Assembly: GCF_015670795.1 (NCBI RefSeq)
Contig: NZ_JADPCJ010000003.1
Location: 69,728 to 133,727 of the forward strand
Source: Collinsella aerofaciens
GTDB taxonomy: Bacteria > Actinomycetota > Coriobacteriia > Coriobacteriales > Coriobacteriaceae
Direction of reading: 5' to 3'
DNA: 64,000 bases
The notes below the pieces were generated by a model that worked only from the letters and a program-made list of their open reading frames with translations, was not told the DNA's origin and searched no databases. Positions 54,919-63,831 of this stretch are shown one piece after another. The position numbers and the translations under genes were made by a program. Position 1 is the first letter of the stretch. Each line of letters starts with the position of its first letter.

Positions 54919-55935
54919 ATGACACAACCAGTTCGCACCGCACCTACGCTTGCCGAGGTTGCCGCAGCTGCCGGCGTGTCGCGCTCCACGGCATCGCGCG
55001 CCCTCAACGATTCGCCCCGCATTAGCGAGGAAACCAAAAAGCGCGTCCGCGCGGCGGCCAAGGAAGTCAATTTTGTCCCCAACGCTCGTGGCCGAGCGCT
55101 CGCTGTCGGGCGCACGGAAATCATCGCCGTGCTCGTGACCGCGCCTCTGAGTGAACTCTTCAGCGACCCCACCTATAGCGAGTTTTTGAGCGGCATTACC
55201 GAGGAACTGTCGGAGTCGTCCTATCTGCCCGTTATCTTGCAGGCGTCTTCTACGCATGAGCGCAACCGCGCACGCGAGCACTTTGAGCGCCGCTCGTTCG
55301 ACGCCGTGATCGACGTCTCTCCCTACAAAGGCAGCGAGCTGCTCGAGGTGCTGCGCGAGCTGGGCGTACCCACCGTGTTGTGCGGCCAGCTCGAGGGCCA
55401 CCCCTATCGCGATGTGTTCTCGACGGTCTACTCTGACGACGAAGAGGGCGGACGCTTTGCGGCACTCGCCATGAAGGGGCGCGGCCGCAAAGATATCGTC
55501 GCCGTGTTGGGACCGCAAGACAACCCCGCTGTTGTCGACCGCCTGCGCGGCTACCGCGCCGTCTTGGGCGAAGACCTCCCAGACGCAAACGTTATCTATA
55601 CCGGCTGGAACAGCGGAGACGGCTATCAGGCCATGCACCTGATTCTCGCGCGCAAGATTGCTTTCGATGGCGTGCTCTGCGGATCGGACCGTATCGCGGC
55701 TGGCGTCATCACCGCACTCAACGAGGCAGGCCTATCCGTTCCTGCGGACGTTTCTGTCGTCGGCTTCGACGATCACGAGATTGCGACGCGCTGCGTCCCC
55801 GCGCTCACGACCGTCCGCCAGTCCCTGCGCGAAGAAGGCCACATGGCCGCCAACATTGCGCTCGACATGATCAAGGGTGCCGAGCCTACCACCTCCGTGA
55901 TGCACATGCAGCTGATCCAGAGAGACTCGCTATAA
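54919..55935 (+). CDS. LacI-family repressor of ebgAC
   Basis: 338 residues. The helix-turn-helix reads TLAEVAAAAGVSRSTASRALND, with the hinge NARGRALAVGRTE. The sugar-binding domain has IIAVLVTAPLSELFSDPTYSEFLSGI and VSVVGFDDHEIATRCVPALTTVRQ. The ATG at 54919 has GGAGACGCC upstream. Divergent to ebgA, with three palindromes between them, so control of beta-galactosidase is the likely job. Confidence 0.9.
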   Translation: MTQPVRTAPTLAEVAAAAGVSRSTASRALNDSPRISEETKKRVRAAAKEVNFVPNARGRALAVGRTEIIAVLVTAPLSELFSDPTYSEFLSGITEELSESSYLPVILQASSTHERNRAREHFERRSFDAVIDVSPYKGSELLEVLRELGVPTVLCGQLEGHPYRDVFSTVYSDDEEGGRFAALAMKGRGRKDIVAVLGPQDNPAVVDRLRGYRAVLGEDLPDANVIYTGWNSGDGYQAMHLILARKIAFDGVLCGSDRIAAGVITALNEAGLSVPADVSVVGFDDHEIATRCVPALTTVRQSLREEGHMAANIALDMIKGAEPTTSVMHMQLIQRDSL

Positions 55936-55941
55936 GAAACT

Positions 55942-56140
55942 GGGGCAGGCTTTCTGCCAGACAGTTGTTGCGGAAAGCCTGCCCCGTTTTGAGCGCTCAT
56001 TCTGGGGCACAGTTTCCGTTAGACAGCTCAACCGGAAACTGTGCCCCATTATTTTGCCGAATTCTGGGTCGCGCTTTCCCAGAGGACCCCCCTTGGGAAA
56101 GCGCGACCCGTTCTGGACGCAAATTCCGGGTTGTAGTTTC
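55942..56140. repeat. Tandem array of about 62-nt hairpin units with co-varying stems
   Basis: Three hairpins follow one another: 55942-55954/55973-55985 (13 bp), 56003-56018/56033-56048 (16 bp) and 56066-56081/56094-56109 (16 bp). A fourth degenerate unit starts at about 56124. Each unit begins with a TTCTGGG-like word and has a TTTCC block at the same place, with unit lengths of 62, 62 and about 59 nt. The stems differ in sequence but stay perfectly paired. They lie in the convergent 306-nt gap between a LacI gene and aspS, where they could end transcription from both sides. Confidence 0.85.
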
Positions 56141-56241
56141 CCGGCGCACGACGGCAAGCCTCCAAACCATGACGTCACGACATAAAAAACGAGGGAAGGC
56201 ACGTGTCCTTCCCTCGTTACAGGCAATATGTAGCCGCTTCC

Positions 56242-58029
56242 CTACATCAGGCGCAGACTGACGTCCTTGAGCTGGGCGCCGCTAACGGCACTCGGAGCGC
56301 CCGACATAAGGTCGGAGCCGCTGGCCGTCTTAGGGAACGCCATGACGTCGCGGATGGAGTCGGAACCGGTGAGCAGCATGCACACGCGGTCCAGGCCCAG
56401 AGCGAAACCGCCCATCGGGGGCGCACCAAACTTGAGGGCCTCCATGAGGAAGCCAAACTGAGACTCGGCGCGCTCCTCGGTAAAGCCCAGGAGCTTGAGC
56501 ATGGACATCTGCATCTCGGCGTTGTGGATACGCATACCGCCACCGCCGGCCTCAAAGCCGTCCATGACAAAGTCGTAGGTGCACGAACCGGCCGCCAGCG
56601 GATCGGCCTCGATCTTGGCGATGTCGGTCTCGGTCGGCAGGGTAAAGGGCTGATGCTCGGCAGCATAGGCCTTGCGGTCCTCGTCCCAATGGAACAGCGG
56701 GAAATTGACGACCCACAGGAAGTCGTGGCCCTCGCGCTTGATCTCGAGTGCGTTGGCCATGTGCGAACGCATGCCGCCCAGGATCTCGTCGGAGAGCAGG
56801 CGCGGGCCGGCGGCGAACATCACAAGGTCGCCGGGCTCGACGTCCATGCGCTCGCGCAGAGCGGCCATCTCCTCGTCCGAGAAGAACTTGACGATGGGGC
56901 TGTTGATGGAGCCGTCCTCGCGGAAGGCGATCCATGCCAGGCCCTTGGCGCCAAACGTGGAGGCCACGCCGGCGAGCTTATCGATCTTGGCACGTGCCCA
57001 GGCACCGGCGCCCTTGGCGTTGATGGCCTTGACGACGGAGCCCTCCTCGTTTGCGGCAGTCGCAAAGACCTTGAACTTGGAGTGGGCAAAGATGTCGGTC
57101 AGGTCGACCAGGTGCATGCCATAGCGGGTATCGGGCTTGTCGGAGCCATAGGTGTCCATGGCATCCCAGTAGTTCATACGACGCAGCGGCGTGGGCATCT
57201 CGACACCCATGCGGCCGAAGGCATCGGCAAGAACCTCTTCGAGCGCGCTCATGACATCGTTCTGGTCCACGAAGGACATCTCGATATCGACCTGGGTGAA
57301 CTCGGGCTGACGGTCGGCACGCAGGTCCTCGTCGCGGAAGCACTTGGCAACCTGGTAGTAGCGCTCAACGCCACCAACCATGAGCAGCTGCTTCAGAAGC
57401 TGCGGGGACTGCGGCAGGGCGTAGAAGTTGCCCGGCTGGATGCGGCTGGGAACGATGAAGTCGCGGGCGCCCTCGGGCGTGGACTTAAACAGGGAGGGCG
57501 TCTCGACCTCCATGAACTCACGGTTGTGCAGTGCCTCGCGAATGGCAAAGGTAAAGTCGGAGCGCAGCTTGAGGTTGGCCATCATCTCGGGACGGCGGAG
57601 ATCCAGATAGCGATAGCGCAGACGGGTGTCCTCGCTGGTCTCGATGCCGTCCTCGATCTGGAACGGCGGGGTGACGGACGTGTTGAGCACCTCGGCGTGG
57701 TCGGTCAGGACCTCGATCTCGCCGGTCGCGAGCTTGGTGTTGGTGGTCTCCTCGCCACGGGCGCGCACGACGCCGTGGATCTTGATGGGCCACTCGGGAC
57801 GCATGGTCTCGGCGATCTTAAAGGCATCGCCATCGGAGTGCTCGGGGTCGAAGGTGAGCTGCGTGATGCCCTCGCGGTCGCGAAGGTCGCAGAAGATAAG
57901 GCCGCCGTGGTCGCGGCGACGGCTCACCCAACCGGTGAGGGTGACCTCTTCGCCCACGTTCTCGAAGCGAAGCTCGCCGCAGGTACGGGTGTGCATGGAA
58001 TGCTCATCGATGGGACGGGTCTGGCTCAT
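56242..58029 (-). CDS. aspS: Aspartyl-tRNA synthetase
   Basis: 595 residues, standard bacterial length. The OB-fold anticodon domain (TLTGWVSRRRDHGGLIFCDLRDREGITQL) is followed by class II motif 2 (CFRDEDLRADRQPEFTQVDIEMSF), the GAD insertion domain and motif 3 (GGFALGLDRVCMLLTG). It charges tRNA-Asp, and perhaps also tRNA-Asn, as in many actinobacteria. The ATG at 58029 has GGAGG 9 nt upstream. Single gene. Confidence 0.97.
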   Translation of the reverse strand: MSQTRPIDEHSMHTRTCGELRFENVGEEVTLTGWVSRRRDHGGLIFCDLRDREGITQLTFDPEHSDGDAFKIAETMRPEWPIKIHGVVRARGEETTNTKLATGEIEVLTDHAEVLNTSVTPPFQIEDGIETSEDTRLRYRYLDLRRPEMMANLKLRSDFTFAIREALHNREFMEVETPSLFKSTPEGARDFIVPSRIQPGNFYALPQSPQLLKQLLMVGGVERYYQVAKCFRDEDLRADRQPEFTQVDIEMSFVDQNDVMSALEEVLADAFGRMGVEMPTPLRRMNYWDAMDTYGSDKPDTRYGMHLVDLTDIFAHSKFKVFATAANEEGSVVKAINAKGAGAWARAKIDKLAGVASTFGAKGLAWIAFREDGSINSPIVKFFSDEEMAALRERMDVEPGDLVMFAAGPRLLSDEILGGMRSHMANALEIKREGHDFLWVVNFPLFHWDEDRKAYAAEHQPFTLPTETDIAKIEADPLAAGSCTYDFVMDGFEAGGGGMRIHNAEMQMSMLKLLGFTEERAESQFGFLMEALKFGAPPMGGFALGLDRVCMLLTGSDSIRDVMAFPKTASGSDLMSGAPSAVSGAQLKDVSLRLM

Positions 58030-58285
58030 ACCAGTGATCCTCCTTTATGGATCTGTGCCGCCCCGTGTCGTTCCGGGCGGCGTCGTACAGATTTGCCCAG
58101 CCTGCGTAAACCGCGCAGCCGGACATGGCGTTCTATCTTATCGCACCCACGTCGATGTACCGCGAAAAAGTAACTCTTGCCCAAAGACTTGACGGAGACG
58201 AAACAATTGACGCACCGCGGCCGTCGCCCAGGCGCGCCGCGTGCGACAATGTGCCCCAATACAACTGCACTCGGAAAGGCCCACC

Positions 58286-58921
58286 ATGACTGCACGCCTC
58301 ATCGTTATGGATATCGACTCCACGCTCATCAACCAGGAGGTCATCGACCTGTTGGGCGAGGAGGCCGGCGTAGGCGAGCAAGTGGCGAAGATCACCGAGC
58401 GCGCCATGCGCGGCGAGCTCGACTTTAAGCAGGCGCTCGAGGAACGCGTGGGGCTGCTTGCCGGCTTGGACGAGAGTGTGTTCGAGCGCACCTTTGAGCG
58501 CGTGACGTTTACCCCCGGCGCGTTAGAGCTTGTGCGCTCGGCACACAGCAAGGGCTGGAAGGTCGGCGTGGTAAGCGGCGGCTTCCACGAGGTCGCTGAC
58601 AAGATCGTAACCGCCGCGGGCATCGATTTTTGCCTGGCCAACCGCCTGGAAGTCATGGACGGCAAGCTCACCGGTAAGTTGGCTGCCAACATTGTGACCA
58701 AAGAGTCCAAGCTCATCCAGCTGCTGGACTGGGCAGTTGAGTGCGGTGTCGACATGGCCCATACCGTCGCGATCGGCGACGGCGCCAACGACATCCCCAT
58801 GATTCAGGCTGCGGGCACGGGCATCGCGTTTTGCGCCAAGCCCAAGACGCGCGAAGCCGCCCCGTTTGCCATCGACGAGCGCAACCTGATGCTCGCCATG
58901 GACATCATCCTGCGTGACTAG
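58286..58921 (+). CDS. serB: Phosphoserine phosphatase (HAD family)
   Basis: 211 residues. HAD motif I is MDIDSTLINQE, with the two catalytic Asp and the DST of SerB. ITERAMRGELDFKQALEERVGLLAGL is the substrate cap. Motif II is VGVVSGGF and motif IV AIGDGANDIPMIQAAGTGIAF. The final step of serine synthesis. It lacks the N-terminal ACT domain found in longer SerB proteins. The ATG at 58286 has GAAAGG 6 nt upstream. Confidence 0.93.
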   Translation: MTARLIVMDIDSTLINQEVIDLLGEEAGVGEQVAKITERAMRGELDFKQALEERVGLLAGLDESVFERTFERVTFTPGALELVRSAHSKGWKVGVVSGGFHEVADKIVTAAGIDFCLANRLEVMDGKLTGKLAANIVTKESKLIQLLDWAVECGVDMAHTVAIGDGANDIPMIQAAGTGIAFCAKPKTREAAPFAIDERNLMLAMDIILRD

Positions 58922-59034
58922 CCGATCCGTCTAACAATTGAATCAGTCTGTCCTATAGTTTCCGAACAATTTTGTCTTAGTGTTCGGAAACTTGCCCTTG
59001 AGTGCTAGACTTTGCACCGTCGAAGGGAACATAT

Positions 59035-59817
59035 ATGGATAAGCGAGATCTTGAGCAATTGCTGAGCGATGTTGCCGACGGAGCAGTCGCCCCGGCAGTC
59101 GCCCTCACGCGCATCCAGACGGCGCCGACCGCCGATCTGGGTTTTGCGCAGCTCGATCTTTCGCGCGGGGTGCGCCAGGGAGCCGGCGAGGTTGTCTACG
59201 GCGCCGGCAAAACCGCCGAGCAAATTGCCGCCATTATCGAAGCGCTGCGCGATGCCGGCCAGGAGCGCATCCTGGTCACGCGCCTGGATGCCGAAAAGGC
59301 AGCCCGCACCTCGGAGCTCCTCGGCAACGGCATCGACCTGGGATATGTCCCGGACGCGCAGCTCGCCCTCGTGGGCGGCAAGCCCTCCCCTACCGGCAAC
59401 GGACGCATCGTCGTCGCCTGCGCCGGCACGAGCGACCTGCCCGTCGCCGAGGAAGCCGCGTTGACGGCCGAGTTCTATGGCAACGAGGTCGACCGCCTCT
59501 ACGACGTAGGCGTCGCCGGCCTGCACCGCCTACTCGCGCATGCCGAGGAACTTGCCCAGGCACAGGTGGTCATCGCCATCGCCGGCATGGAGGGCGCGTT
59601 GGCGAGCGTTATCGGCGGCCTGGTGAGCTGTCCGGTCATCGCCGTTCCCACCAGCGTGGGCTACGGCGCAAGTTTTGGTGGCGTAGCCGCACTGCTCGCC
59701 ATGCTCAACTCCTGTGCCAGCGGCGTATCGGTCGTCAATATCGACAACGGCTTTGGCGCCGCTTACCAGGCAAGTCTTATCAATCATCTGAGCGCCGGCA
59801 CACCCCGCGCCCGCTAA
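59035..59817 (+). CDS. larB: LarB, nickel-pincer cofactor synthesis (NaAD carboxylase/hydrolase)
   Basis: 260 residues with a PurE-like core: VVACAGTSDLPVAEEAALTAEFYG, then VVIAIAGMEGALASVIGGLVSCPVIAVPTSVGYGASFGGVAALLAMLNSCASGVSVVNIDNGFGA, the LarB signature. LarB carboxylates nicotinic acid adenine dinucleotide as the first step to the nickel-pincer cofactor of lactate racemase. The ATG at 59035 follows GAAGGGAA. First gene of larB-larC. Confidence 0.95.
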   Translation: MDKRDLEQLLSDVADGAVAPAVALTRIQTAPTADLGFAQLDLSRGVRQGAGEVVYGAGKTAEQIAAIIEALRDAGQERILVTRLDAEKAARTSELLGNGIDLGYVPDAQLALVGGKPSPTGNGRIVVACAGTSDLPVAEEAALTAEFYGNEVDRLYDVGVAGLHRLLAHAEELAQAQVVIAIAGMEGALASVIGGLVSCPVIAVPTSVGYGASFGGVAALLAMLNSCASGVSVVNIDNGFGAAYQASLINHLSAGTPRAR

Positions 59818-59827
59818 GGAGCATTCC

Positions 59828-60706
59828 ATGTCCAATCATCAGCACACGCTTATCATCGACGGCACCTCGGGCATCAGCGGCGATATGACCGTCGCGGCCC
59901 TGCTCGACCTGGGCGCCAGCGAGGAGCACCTGCGCGAACAGCTCGCCACGCTGCCGGTCGACGGCTTTTCGATCTCCGTGACGCGCGTAAACAAGCATGG
60001 CATCGACGCCTGCGATTTCGACGTCCAGCTTGCAGAGGAGCTCGAGAACCACGATCACGATATGGCCTGGCTCTACGGCAACGAAGCAGCTGCCGAGCAC
60101 ACGCATGAGCACCACCATCATGACCATGGTGAGCACGCGCATGACCATGACCACGAGGGCCATCATCACGCCCACCACCATCACCATCGTTCTTTGGCGG
60201 ACGTCACCGCCATCATCGATGGCTCGCAGCTAAGCGATGGCGCCAAGCGTCGCGCTCTCGCCATCTTTACCGCACTCGCTGCCGCCGAGGCCAAGGCTCA
60301 CGGCAAAACGCCCGAGACCGTCCTGTTTCACGAGGTAGGCGCCGTCGACTCCATCGTCGACGTCTGCTCGGTCGCCATCTGCCTCGATGACCTTGGTATC
60401 GAGGATATTGTCGTCGAGTCGCTCTCCGAGGGCCACGGAACCATCCGCTGCGCCCACGGCCTCATGCCCATTCCCGTCCCCGCTGTCGTCAACCTGTGCC
60501 AGGCGAGCAATATCGCCCTCACGCCCGCACCGGTCGCCGGCGAGCTCGTGACGCCCACGGGCGCCGCCATCGTCACCGCGCTGCGTACGTCCGACCAACT
60601 GCCCTCACGCTACCGCATCGAAGCCGTCGGCTACGGCGCCGGCAAGCGCCCCTACGAGGGTTGCTCCGGCACGCTCCGTTGTCTGCTCGTTCACGTGGAT
60701 GCATAG
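59828..60706 (+). CDS. larC: LarC, nickel insertion protein: only the LarC1 part
   Basis: 292 residues starting IIDGTSGISGDMTVAALLDLGA, with KTPETVLFHEVGAVDSIVDVCSVA, GHGTIRCAHGLMPIPVPAV and GELVTPTGAAIVTAL, all LarC features. A His-rich loop of about 30 residues (about 91-121) is likely a nickel store. Full LarC proteins have about 400 residues; here the C-terminal LarC2 domain is absent, and tetR starts 3 nt past the stop. In Lactobacillus plantarum LarC2 is joined by frameshift, but I find no LarC2 in other frames. It may be encoded elsewhere or lost. The ATG at 59828 has AAGGAG upstream. Confidence 0.9.
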   Translation: MSNHQHTLIIDGTSGISGDMTVAALLDLGASEEHLREQLATLPVDGFSISVTRVNKHGIDACDFDVQLAEELENHDHDMAWLYGNEAAAEHTHEHHHHDHGEHAHDHDHEGHHHAHHHHHRSLADVTAIIDGSQLSDGAKRRALAIFTALAAAEAKAHGKTPETVLFHEVGAVDSIVDVCSVAICLDDLGIEDIVVESLSEGHGTIRCAHGLMPIPVPAVVNLCQASNIALTPAPVAGELVTPTGAAIVTALRTSDQLPSRYRIEAVGYGAGKRPYEGCSGTLRCLLVHVDA

Positions 60707-60708
60707 CC

Positions 60709-61248
60709 ATGGATGCCCGCAAAGAAAAAAGCCGCGCTGCCATCGTTGCGGCGTTCTCCGAGCTGCTACGCGAAGTGGACTACGGCAAGATTACCGTCGG
60801 CGACATCATCGCGCGCGCTCACGTAGGCCGCGCGACATTCTACGGCCTCTTTAAGAGCAAAGACGACCTACTGTCCGAGCTCGTGAGCGACATCTGCACC
60901 CATGCCCTCGACGACGATGGCACACCGCTCGACGACCCACTCGTGCAGGTCGAGCATATCCTCAACAACCTCTGGGAGCGCCGCCAGGGCGTACGGGCAC
61001 TGGTAGCCGGCGCCGGCTCACGCGTCTTCGCCGACTGCCTCCGCAAGACTATCATGTCGCGCGCAGCCGAAACCGTCCCCGCCGACCCCGCAGGCCCCGC
61101 CAGCACCATGGACCGCAGCTTCTTACTACACCACATAGCCTCAAGCTTCGTAGCAACCGTCCAATGGTGGGCCTGGCACAACTTCCAAGCAGACAAAGCC
61201 GACGTAGCCAAAGACTACCTCTCAGCCATAAAACCCCTCTTCAACTAA
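60709..61248 (+). CDS. TetR/AcrR-family regulator
   Basis: 179 residues. The N-terminal helix-turn-helix reads AAFSELLREVDYGKITVGDIIARAHVGRATFYGLFKSKDDLLSEL. The C-terminal ligand domain is variable. The ATG at 60709 is 3 nt past the larC stop, without a strong ribosome site, so it is probably translated by coupling. Position suggests control of the lar genes, perhaps by lactate. No operator was identified. Confidence 0.87.
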   Translation: MDARKEKSRAAIVAAFSELLREVDYGKITVGDIIARAHVGRATFYGLFKSKDDLLSELVSDICTHALDDDGTPLDDPLVQVEHILNNLWERRQGVRALVAGAGSRVFADCLRKTIMSRAAETVPADPAGPASTMDRSFLLHHIASSFVATVQWWAWHNFQADKADVAKDYLSAIKPLFN

Positions 61249-61249
61249 G

Positions 61250-61380
61250 TAAGCCCCTCATCCCAAAGTTCCGCCCTCATCTCAAAGCCCCGCCCCAACC
61301 CAAAGCACAATCCATCCCAAAGTATCGACTACAGCCCAACGCCCCTACCAGCAACAAGCCCCTCCCATCCAAATTCAGAT
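61250..61380 (+). other. C-rich, G-poor stretch after tetR
   Basis: A run with very few G on the plus strand and four loose copies of CATCCCAAAG spaced 17-19 nt. Such composition is what Rho loads on, so a Rho-dependent end of the larB-larC-tetR message is possible. No gene is visible here. Confidence 0.4.
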
Positions 61381-61423
61381 ATATATGTTGGGTTGCTTGT
61401 TCGAACACAGCCAAGAATGCCCA

Positions 61424-61548
61424 GGGCTCGGTAGGGGTTAACTTTCCAACGCACTCCGCAGGACGCAAAAAGGCTCGCCGCACGAAGTGCGCAGCGAGCC
61501 TTTTTGCATGTCCGAGGACGCGTTGGAAAGTTAACCCCTACCGAGCCC
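61424..61548. terminator. Bidirectional terminator nested in a 29-bp inverted repeat
   Basis: The outer arms 61424-61452 and 61520-61548 are perfect. Inside, 61465-61478 pairs with 61494-61507, with an inner CGCAC/GTGCG, giving about 19 bp flanked by A5 and T5, a good terminator in both directions. It lies in the convergent gap between tetR and larD. Confidence 0.9.
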
Positions 61549-61572
61549 GGACCTTATAGAGCCGTCCTTTGA

Positions 61573-62304
61573 CTAGAACATGCCCAAGAAACCATGCACA
61601 AACAGCGCGGCCACAATAGCACCGACAAACGGAGCGATGCCAGGAACAAGCAGGCCGTACTTCCAGTTGTTGTCAGCCTTGTTCTTGATCGGCAGCACCT
61701 GATAGGCCATGCGAGGACCAAGGTCACGAGCCTGGTTCATGGCGAAGCCGGTGATGCCGCCCATGCCCATGCCAACGGCCCAAACGATCAGGCCAACGCA
61801 GATGGCGAGCATCAGAACGTTCTCGCCAGCGCGGCTAGCAGCGGCAAGGATGGCGCTGATGAACACGAAGGTGCAGATGGCCTCGCAGAAGAAGTTGCGG
61901 GCATAGTTCGTGCCCTCGGTGGTGGGGTTGGTCGAGAAGATGTTGCGCTGGGCAATGGGGTCGACGACGCCCTCGGAAGCCTTGAACTCATCGGCATACA
62001 TAAGCCAAGCGATTACGGCGCCCACAAAGCCGCCGAGCATATCGGCAATCATGAAGGGGATGCAGCTGCTCCACGGCACCAGACCGACGATGCACTGGGC
62101 AAGCACCATAGCCGGGTTCATGCACACGGCGCCGCCAAAGACAAACAGGCAGACCGAGATGCCAAAAGACCAGGTGGTGATGGCAAACATGTGGCCGGAG
62201 CCCTGATACTTGGTGCCCTTGAGCACGGTATCGCAGTGCACGCCCACGCCAAAGATGATCATGAGGGCCGTTGCGCCGAATTCGCAGAGGAGTTTGGTAA
62301 GCAT
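61573..62304 (-). CDS. larD: LarD-like aquaglyceroporin (MIP family)
   Basis: 243 residues with six membrane segments. The first NPA box is intact (GGAVCMNPAMVLAQ). The second, normally NPARD, reads GFAMNQARDLGPR, so Pro is replaced by Gln. In lactobacilli LarD is a lactic-acid channel co-expressed with lactate racemase. Here the gene follows larA by 49 nt on the same strand, which supports this role. A glycerol facilitator is the alternative. The ATG at 62304 follows AAGG. Confidence 0.85.
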   Translation of the reverse strand: MLTKLLCEFGATALMIIFGVGVHCDTVLKGTKYQGSGHMFAITTWSFGISVCLFVFGGAVCMNPAMVLAQCIVGLVPWSSCIPFMIADMLGGFVGAVIAWLMYADEFKASEGVVDPIAQRNIFSTNPTTEGTNYARNFFCEAICTFVFISAILAAASRAGENVLMLAICVGLIVWAVGMGMGGITGFAMNQARDLGPRMAYQVLPIKNKADNNWKYGLLVPGIAPFVGAIVAALFVHGFLGMF

Positions 62305-62353
62305 AAAACCTTATCTTTCTTGTCGGTTATAAACGATTCGTTTAGGCCGCGTA

Positions 62354-63631
62354 CTAGTGCTGCGCGACGACAACGCCCAGGCCATCGGGAATGACGGCCA
62401 CCTTGGCATCGACACCCTTCATCTCAAAGGCGAGCTTGAGCGCCTCATCGAGAGTGTTGACCGGCGTCATGTGCATATCCTTGATCATCTGGTGATCGCA
62501 CAGGTCGGTGACCATGATCACAGGGTGATGCGCCAGGATGCGGGCAAAGATCTGGCTCGTCCACTGGTCGGGCAGGGTCTCGTCCTTAGGACGGTCGATG
62601 CAGGCGCGCTCAAACTCCGCCGGATCGTTGTCGGCGATGTTGTGATAGAAGCCCTCGCCACCGTGGCCGTCGGCACAACCGGCGACGTCGATGATCACGC
62701 CGCCCTCGGGAAGCGTAGCCTCGGCAGAGCACATGCCCTTCACGGCCTGATAGATGTTCTGGTCGAGCGGGTAGCCGCCGTTGGTGGTGATGGCAATCTC
62801 GCACTCGACGGGCTCAACGCCGGCAAGGCTCTTCACGAACTCGCAGCCAGCCTCGTGCGCCTTGTGGATGTCGCCGGCAAAGGAGCCGATGACCTCGTGC
62901 TTGCCGTTGAGCACCACGTTAAGCACAAAGGCAAGGTGAGCCATCTCGGCGGCAGCAAACATGTCCTCGCTCACGTGGTTGTGGCACAGGTTGCCGGCAC
63001 GCGAATGGGAATCGTTCACAAACTGACCGTTGTGGTTGTACATGATGGTCTTGTAGCTGGCGATGCCAGGCAGGACGGACTTGCGGCTACCAGAGAAACC
63101 GGCAAAGAAGTGCGGCTCAATAAAGCCCTCGGCAAGCAGCAGATCGCAATCGGCGGCAATCTTGTTGATGATGCACTCGCCACCAGAAGGCAGGGTGCCA
63201 ATCTTTTTCATCATGCTGTCGTCAGTCGCGACGTGCATAACGATTTCCTCGTTGGCAACAATCTCCTCGCCATACTTATTGACGAGTTCCTCGTGCGTCG
63301 ACGGACGGTGCATACCCGTAGCAACCAAAATACGCACTCGAGCCTCGGGCGCAGCGGAATGGATGTGATGCAGCAGAATAGGCATCGTCACACGCGAGGG
63401 AACGGGGCGCGTATGATCGGAGCTAATAATGACGATATCCTTCTTGCCAGCACAAAGCTCCTCGAGCGAAGGCGAACCATAAGGGTTGGCAAGCGACTCC
63501 TCTACCAGCTCTTCCTGCGATTTCGTGGTCTTAAACTCGTTTTGATGACCTTCCATCACACCCGCGAAGTTCTTATCCTCGAGCTCCAGGTGCAACGTCT
63601 TGTGGTCAAACGGCAGTTCACATTCAAACAA
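62354..63631 (-). CDS. larA: Lactate racemase (or other LarA-family racemase)
   Basis: 425 residues. The sequence opens like known LarA (ELPFDHKTLHLELEDKNFAG) and has ISSDHTRPVPSRV, the HFFAGFSGSRKSVLPGIASYKTI block with the Lys that carries the nickel-pincer cofactor, and conserved catalytic His residues (ATGMHRPST, SRAGNLCHNHVSEDMF). It interconverts L- and D-lactate; LarA homologues with other 2-hydroxyacid substrates exist. The start is a TTG at 63631 with AGGAAGAGGG about 10 nt upstream; no ATG fits the conserved N-terminus. Confidence 0.93.
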   Translation of the reverse strand: MFECELPFDHKTLHLELEDKNFAGVMEGHQNEFKTTKSQEELVEESLANPYGSPSLEELCAGKKDIVIISSDHTRPVPSRVTMPILLHHIHSAAPEARVRILVATGMHRPSTHEELVNKYGEEIVANEEIVMHVATDDSMMKKIGTLPSGGECIINKIAADCDLLLAEGFIEPHFFAGFSGSRKSVLPGIASYKTIMYNHNGQFVNDSHSRAGNLCHNHVSEDMFAAAEMAHLAFVLNVVLNGKHEVIGSFAGDIHKAHEAGCEFVKSLAGVEPVECEIAITTNGGYPLDQNIYQAVKGMCSAEATLPEGGVIIDVAGCADGHGGEGFYHNIADNDPAEFERACIDRPKDETLPDQWTSQIFARILAHHPVIMVTDLCDHQMIKDMHMTPVNTLDEALKLAFEMKGVDAKVAVIPDGLGVVVAQH

Positions 63632-63751
63632 TGACGAGCGCCCTCTTCCTTTTCAACTGACACACTAGATAAACCGTTGGAAGGATACGCCGCTCACCGA
63701 AAAACACCACCGTCCACCGACTCATTAACACAACGTTCATATTTGACCCAC

Positions 63752-63787
63752 AACAAAACGGCCACGACCCCGCTTGGGACCGCGGCC
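63752..63787 (-). terminator. Terminator for the gene entering from the right edge
   Basis: Imperfect 11-bp stem (63760-63770 with 63776-63787), followed by GTTTTGTTG on the minus strand. Confidence 0.7.
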
Positions 63788-63831
63788 GCTACAGTCGTAA
63801 GGCGAAAAGCGCACAATTCTTCTCCTCAGCT

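Noticed and set aside
55942..56140. Possible CRISPR or integron attC array
   Set aside because: The unit stems differ from each other, there is no constant repeat of CRISPR length and no attC core sites or cassettes.
56203..58173. 656-codon plus-strand frame opposite aspS
   Set aside because: Antisense shadow of aspartyl-tRNA synthetase, with no ribosome site or known motif.
60496..60708. Upstream extension of the TetR gene
   Set aside because: That part overlaps larC in another frame and is Arg-rich. The helix-turn-helix begins after the ATG at 60709.
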